DNA of 64,000 nucleotides. Origin: Kurthia massiliensis (GTDB lineage: Bacteria; Bacillota; Bacilli; Bacillales_A; Planococcaceae). Under the pieces are notes generated by a model, which saw only the letters and a program-made list of their open reading frames with translations, was not told the origin of the DNA and ran no database searches. Shown here piece by piece: positions 60,099 to 64,000 of the stretch (within the stretch, counting starts at the first letter, position 1; every line of letters begins with the position of its first letter). Where the stretch lies: positions 17,609 through 81,608 of the forward strand of contig NZ_HE611002.1 of assembly GCF_000285555.1 (NCBI RefSeq). Direction: 5' to 3'. A program made the translations under genes and the position numbers.

Positions 60099-61271
60099 TT
60101 ACTGACTAATGACATGTCCCGTCGCATACATCGCTTCTTCATATTTTTCGATATCTTCTAATGAAAATGCGTGCCAAATACAGACAAATGACGACTTTTG
60201 CTTCTCATCGAACACATCGCCGTCATAGTAGCTTAACGGCAGTAACACACCTTGTGCTACATAATCTGAAATGACGTTGTAAAATGCTTCGTTATCATCT
60301 GGCGTCGTCGCGTCATACGTGAAAAACTTCGCTACCGGATGACCGAGTGATTCCGCGTACATCAACATCGATGTCGAACCATTCAGGCGGAAATTTAAAT
60401 CGATTGCCCGCACTTCTTGATCTTCTGTCCACAATAAATCAAACCCAGCAATGCCGATGTATCCTTTATCCACACCTGCTTGCATAATTTCAAGCCCTGC
60501 TTGAATAACTTCTTCTGGAATGTTATCGACCATGACATTACCGGCGTACATTCCTTCATCGTCGGTAATTTGCACCGACGTCCCTAAATATTGTAGACCA
60601 ATTTTTGGGCTATACGCATATTGGCACGAATAATTTTCGAGCTCTTTAACGTATTTCTCAATGATGACTTTTTCAGCACCTTCTTGTGAGAATAATCCTT
60701 TCGCTACCGCAAGTTGCTCATCAGTATGGCAAATTTGCACACCATGGCCACCTGCTGTTGGCGTTTCATCTCCGGGCTTTAAAACGAATGGTAATGACCA
60801 TTTTTCAAGCGCTTGTTCTAAATTTTTGCTTTCGACGACTTCACGTTCGACGACGTAACGGTCCGGCACGATATCGCGTAAATACGCTTTACTATTTAAA
60901 TAATTTAATAGCTCCGCGTCCATCCAATACGCGTCACGGTCGACGGTATCTTCGTCGTGAATGTATTGCAAAACGATTTGTTGCTTTTCGGCGCTCCATT
61001 TTTTCAGCACTTCATCGTATTGTTGTTTTGAATTGTACACGTACGGTTGTTCAGGGAACGATAATCCTACTAGTTCAAATATTTTACGTGCTTTATCGGT
61101 TTGTGTTGCTTCATGTACGAGAACCGGTACGCCTGCAATTAATGATTCCCGTGCAGATAACGCATTTAACTTTTCTGGACTCGGCATCCATGGATTATCT
61201 TCATGCGCAGGTCGTGCAGAAAAGACAACATCTCCATAAATATCTCGCATCGTATATTTCGGTTTTAACAT
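60099..61271 (-). CDS. ATP-grasp family ligase
   Basis: This 390-residue protein has an ATP-grasp domain: FVLKPGDETPTAGGHGVQI (nucleotide loop), VIIEKYVKELENYSCQYAYS and the metal-binding AIDLNFRLNGSTS (DxNxR). The family joins a carboxylate to an amine or thiol with ATP, as in peptide, carnosine-like or amino acid ligases. It starts one base after the M20 gene (TAATATG) with GGAG 8 bases upstream, so the two enzymes are co-made. The substrate is unknown. Confidence 0.82.
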   Translation of the reverse strand: MLKPKYTMRDIYGDVVFSARPAHEDNPWMPSPEKLNALSARESLIAGVPVLVHEATQTDKARKIFELVGLSFPEQPYVYNSKQQYDEVLKKWSAEKQQIVLQYIHDEDTVDRDAYWMDAELLNYLNSKAYLRDIVPDRYVVEREVVESKNLEQALEKWSLPFVLKPGDETPTAGGHGVQICHTDEQLAVAKGLFSQEGAEKVIIEKYVKELENYSCQYAYSPKIGLQYLGTSVQITDDEGMYAGNVMVDNIPEEVIQAGLEIMQAGVDKGYIGIAGFDLLWTEDQEVRAIDLNFRLNGSTSMLMYAESLGHPVAKFFTYDATTPDDNEAFYNVISDYVAQGVLLPLSYYDGDVFDEKQKSSFVCIWHAFSLEDIEKYEEAMYATGHVISQ

Positions 61272-61272
61272 A

Positions 61273-62487
61273 TTAAATACTCCAATCTGTAAAGGTTTGT
61301 TGTTCAACTACTTCTTTATGTTGTGCTTTAATACTGTTTAATAATGTTTCGTCTTCAAGCAGTGCTAATCCTGTTAACGCTAGCGCCTTCGCAGATAAAA
61401 TAAGCGCTTCATCTGCTTTCGTAGATATTGCCGCTTCACAAAAAGCTTTCGTATGACCGATCAGCGTTGAGGAACCAATTTTAATGTGCGGGTGAATGGT
61501 TGGCACTACTTGACTTACATTCCCGGTATCGGTTGCGCCGAATCCAAAATCATCGTCGCTAAATTTTTCACCGAGACTTTCGGCGAACGAACGGAATACC
61601 GCATCGAGCTGACGATTGATAAAAAAGTCGTCGACGCCGTTTTGAATGAAGTTAAATTGCATCCGAGCGCCTGTTTGAAGGGCCGCACCTTCTGCAATCG
61701 CTTTAATACGACGCGTTAAATCGTTTAGGTGATGACGACTGCGTGCACGTGTGAAAAAGCGTGCTTTCGTATATTCCGGAATAATATTCGGTGCTTGACC
61801 ACCTTCTAAAATAACACCATGAACGCGATCCGTATCGAGCATTTGCTGACGATACGCATTGATGCCGTTATAAAATTGCAACATCGCATCGAGCGCGTTA
61901 ATGCCGTCATGCGGATTTTCCGATGCATGTGCTGGCTTCCCAAAAAATTCGACTTCAAAGACGTCTACCGCAAGCGTCGGAATCGTATCGTAAGAGTCTG
62001 CCCCTGGGTGCACCATGAGCGCCACATCGACGCCATTGAAATGACCGTCTTTGACGTACGCTGCTTTCGCACTGCCATTAACCCCACCTTCTTCTGCAGG
62101 AGTACCGTATATTTTCACGACGCCACCTACATCATCGATGACTTGCTTTAACGCAATTCCTGCCGCACAAGAAGTCGTACCAATCACATTATGACCACAC
62201 GCATGCCCTAAGCCAGGTAACGCATCATATTCGGCTAAATAGGCAATTGCCGGGCCATCTTTCTCAGCTGCATATGTAGCGATAAATCCTGTATCATAGC
62301 TTGAAATGTTTCGCTCTATCGTAAAGCCAAAATCCTCTAATAAATCCATAAGCGTTCGCGACGCAAAAAATTCTTCATTCCCAATTTCCGGTCGCGCATG
62401 AATTTGGTGACTAATGTCTAATAACCGATTAGATAATTGATCGACGACTTTTTCAATGCGTGCGCGCTTTGTCTCTGTCACTTGCAT
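61273..62487 (-). CDS. M20 family amidohydrolase/dipeptidase (ACY1L2/AbgB-like)
   Basis: The 404-residue metallopeptidase has LAEYDALPGLGHACGHNVIG (His and Cys metal ligands), GTPAEEGGVNGSAK (catalytic Glu pair) and VHPGADSYDTIP, with a dimerisation domain in the middle. It would cut a dipeptide or N-acyl amino acid. I start it at MQVTETKRAR (62487), where AAGGGGG lies 7 bases upstream. It is the first gene of a two-gene operon with the ATP-grasp ligase. Confidence 0.85.
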   Translation of the reverse strand: MQVTETKRARIEKVVDQLSNRLLDISHQIHARPEIGNEEFFASRTLMDLLEDFGFTIERNISSYDTGFIATYAAEKDGPAIAYLAEYDALPGLGHACGHNVIGTTSCAAGIALKQVIDDVGGVVKIYGTPAEEGGVNGSAKAAYVKDGHFNGVDVALMVHPGADSYDTIPTLAVDVFEVEFFGKPAHASENPHDGINALDAMLQFYNGINAYRQQMLDTDRVHGVILEGGQAPNIIPEYTKARFFTRARSRHHLNDLTRRIKAIAEGAALQTGARMQFNFIQNGVDDFFINRQLDAVFRSFAESLGEKFSDDDFGFGATDTGNVSQVVPTIHPHIKIGSSTLIGHTKAFCEAAISTKADEALILSAKALALTGLALLEDETLLNSIKAQHKEVVEQQTFTDWSI

Positions 62488-62653
62488 CTGAAAACCCCCT
62501 TTACACAAATTGTAAATTCTATCTTTAATCACCACAAACGATATGCCCATAAAGATTAATAAAACTAAATAAATTTCCATATTTAGGTTGTTCGACTTTT
62601 AGCAATATAGCTGTGATAGGTGGTCGGCATTATTCGGCTTTCATTTCAGTGTA

Positions 62654-62683
62654 AATATACCCTCATTTACGTGTTTTAATCAA
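62654..62683 (-). promoter_or_regulatory. probable promoter of the M20/ATP-grasp operon
   Basis: TTGATT (62678-62683) and TATATT (62654-62659) are 18 bases apart on the minus strand. The transcript leader to the M20 start is about 160 bases, and I see no clear structure in it. Confidence 0.6.
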
Positions 62684-62863
62684 CGACACCTACCATTCAT
62701 ACGTCAGACATCTAACAACTAAAAGTGAAAGATTTTACACATTTTTCAGCGAATATGAGACGTTAATTATCACTTATTTACTTTTCAGTATTGATATTTT
62801 TTTGCTTTTTAGCACAATTTATGTATATTTTTTCGCTTTCTATGCAAATGTTCAAAAAAACGT

Positions 62864-62892
62864 TTGACAGCGTTATCAAAATATTGTAAATT
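62864..62892 (+). promoter_or_regulatory. SigA-type promoter of guaC
   Basis: TTGACA (62864-62869) and TAAATT (62887-62892) are 17 bases apart. The rest of the 375-base divergent gap holds the M20 promoter and the PurR site and is otherwise A+T-rich. Confidence 0.8.
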
Positions 62893-62895
62893 ACC

Positions 62896-62940
62896 AAAGG
62901 ACGAACAATTTATTAAATATAAAAAATATTATTCGCTTTT
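62896..62940 (+). promoter_or_regulatory. PurR tandem PurBoxes of guaC
   Basis: AAAGGACGAACAATT (62896-62910) and, inverted, AAAAGCGAATAATAT (62926-62940) flank a 16-base spacer, the layout of B. subtilis PurR sites; the two central CG pairs are exactly 32 bases apart as in the consensus arrangement. They lie just downstream of the -10 box. guaC belongs to the PurR regulon in B. subtilis. Confidence 0.75.
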
Positions 62941-62955
62941 TAGGAGTGTTTTTTC

Positions 62956-63939
62956 ATGGATAACGTATTTGATTATGAAGATATTCAATTAATTCCGGCT
63001 AAATGTATCGTAAACAGCCGTTCAGAATGTGATACAAGCATCGAATTAGGTGGGCACAAATTCCGCCTTCCTGTCGTGCCAGCAAACATGCAAACAATTA
63101 TCGACGAAACGATTGCGGAGAAACTTGCAGCAGGTGGTTATTTTTACATCATGCACCGTTTCAACCCAGAAAAACGTGTCGCATTCATTCAAGATATGCA
63201 AGCAAAAGGCTATATCGCTTCAATTAGCGTTGGCGTAAAAGAAGAAGAATATGCTTTCGTTGAAGAACTAGCAGAAAAAGGTTTAACACCTGAGTTCATC
63301 ACGATCGATATCGCACACGGTCATTCAAACGCTGTTATTTCTATGATTCAACATATTAAAAAGCTTGTACCAGGTGCTTTCGTTATCGCAGGTAATGTCG
63401 GTACACCAGAAGCTGTACGTGAACTTGAAAACGCTGGCGCAGATGCAACGAAAGTCGGCATCGGACCAGGTAAAGTATGTATCACAAAAATTAAAACAGG
63501 CTTCGGTACTGGCGGCTGGCAATTAGCAGCACTTCGCTGGTGTGCAAAAGCTGCAACGAAACCAATCATCGCTGATGGTGGTATTCGTACGCACGGTGAT
63601 ATCGCGAAGTCTGTACGCTTCGGCGCTTCAATGGTCATGATCGGCTCATTATTTGCAGGCCACGAAGAATCACCAGGTGTGACAGTTGAAAAAGACGGTA
63701 AAAAATTCAAAGAATACTTCGGTTCTGCGTCTGAATTCCAAAAAGGCGAAAAGAAAAACGTCGAAGGTAAAAAAATGTACGTAGAATATAAAGGTTTATT
63801 GAAAGATACATTAGTGGAAATGGAACAAGATTTACAATCATCGATTTCATACGCTGGCGGTAAAAGCTTAGATGCGATTCGCACAGTCGACTATGTAGTC
63901 GTGAAAAATTCTATTTTCAATGGGGATAAAGTTTACTAA
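62956..63939 (+). CDS. guaC: GMP reductase
   Basis: This 327-residue TIM-barrel enzyme converts GMP to IMP with NADPH. It starts [20 protein letters not shown]; the catalytic cysteine is in [19 protein letters not shown] and [17 protein letters not shown] follows; [20 protein letters not shown] holds the phosphate-binding loop. It is nearly identical in layout to B. subtilis GuaC. TAGGAG lies 8 bases upstream. Confidence 0.97.
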   Translation: MDNVFDYEDIQLIPAKCIVNSRSECDTSIELGGHKFRLPVVPANMQTIIDETIAEKLAAGGYFYIMHRFNPEKRVAFIQDMQAKGYIASISVGVKEEEYAFVEELAEKGLTPEFITIDIAHGHSNAVISMIQHIKKLVPGAFVIAGNVGTPEAVRELENAGADATKVGIGPGKVCITKIKTGFGTGGWQLAALRWCAKAATKPIIADGGIRTHGDIAKSVRFGASMVMIGSLFAGHEESPGVTVEKDGKKFKEYFGSASEFQKGEKKNVEGKKMYVEYKGLLKDTLVEMEQDLQSSISYAGGKSLDAIRTVDYVVVKNSIFNGDKVY

Positions 63940-63978
63940 TCACGAAGATTTTCAAACAAGGGGTTTTATATAAAAAAA

Positions 63979-64000
63979 GCCGTAGCTTGGGGAAGCTACG
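63979..64000 (+). terminator. terminator after guaC, cut by window edge
   Basis: The perfect stem cgtagctt, loop gggg and aagctacg (63981-64000) lies 40 bases after the guaC stop, preceded by an A7 run, so it may be bidirectional. The expected T-run would be outside the window. Confidence 0.7.

Noticed and set aside
60686..61276. 196-codon plus-strand frame opposite the ATP-grasp gene
   Set aside because: It is antisense to a clear ATP-grasp coding region and has no initiation signal or recognisable domain.

Overview
The window is chromosomal DNA from a low-to-moderate G+C Gram-positive bacterium of the order Bacillales. The gene order from ctsR to rplE follows the Bacillus subtilis core segment almost gene for gene, and the protein sequences (RpoB, RpoC, EF-Tu, GuaC, ClpC) read as close Bacillales orthologues. 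A Planococcaceae-type host (Lysinibacillus/Kurthia relatives) is my best guess, but that is inference. Nothing looks like phage, plasmid or insertion-sequence DNA.

From 1 to about 38.9 kb almost everything is on the minus strand, so the biological order runs right to left: CtsR operator, ctsR-mcsA-mcsB-clpC (protein quality control), radA, yacL, ispD-ispF (isoprenoid precursors), gltX, a cysteine T-box leader, cysS-mrnC-rlmB-yacP-sigH, rpmG-secE-nusG, rplK-rplA, the L10 leader with rplJ-rplL, rsmC, rpoB-rpoC, rpsL-rpsG-fusA, tuf, a YuiF-type antiporter, then the S10 operon rpsJ to rplE (cut at the edge). Compared with B. subtilis, three genes are missing from their usual slots: disA (between radA and yacL), cysE (between gltX and cysS) and the L7Ae-like ybxF (between rpoC and rpsL). 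Several leaders carry promoters embedded in palindromes or terminator-like hairpins in front of rpoB, rpsL, nusG and rplJ.

From 39 to 64 kb is accessory DNA with genes on both strands. It holds a cluster of three perfect DnaA boxes, a small membrane ORF, CorA, the HemAT aerotaxis transducer with a SigD-like promoter, a histidine phosphatase, a hotdog thioesterase, an aldehyde dehydrogenase flanked by two DUF779 paralogues, a methyltransferase, a roughly 430-base non-coding block rich in hairpins, a decayed PrsA-type foldase gene, an OmpR-type two-component pair, a dicarboxylate/glutamate symporter beside a GlnK/GlnL two-component pair, a Fur-controlled heme uptake and degradation operon (binding protein, permease, ATPase, ankyrin protein, IsdG-type monooxygenase), a frameshifted Cache-domain gene, an acidic YcdB-like protein, an M20 peptidase/ATP-grasp pair, and guaC with a textbook PurR site.

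The most interesting unexplained element is the 46905-47333 non-coding block, in which three separate hairpins present the same CGTCCAC loop. The DnaA-box cluster, the possible attenuator in the rpoB leader, the M20/ATP-grasp pair and the ankyrin gene inside the heme operon come next.
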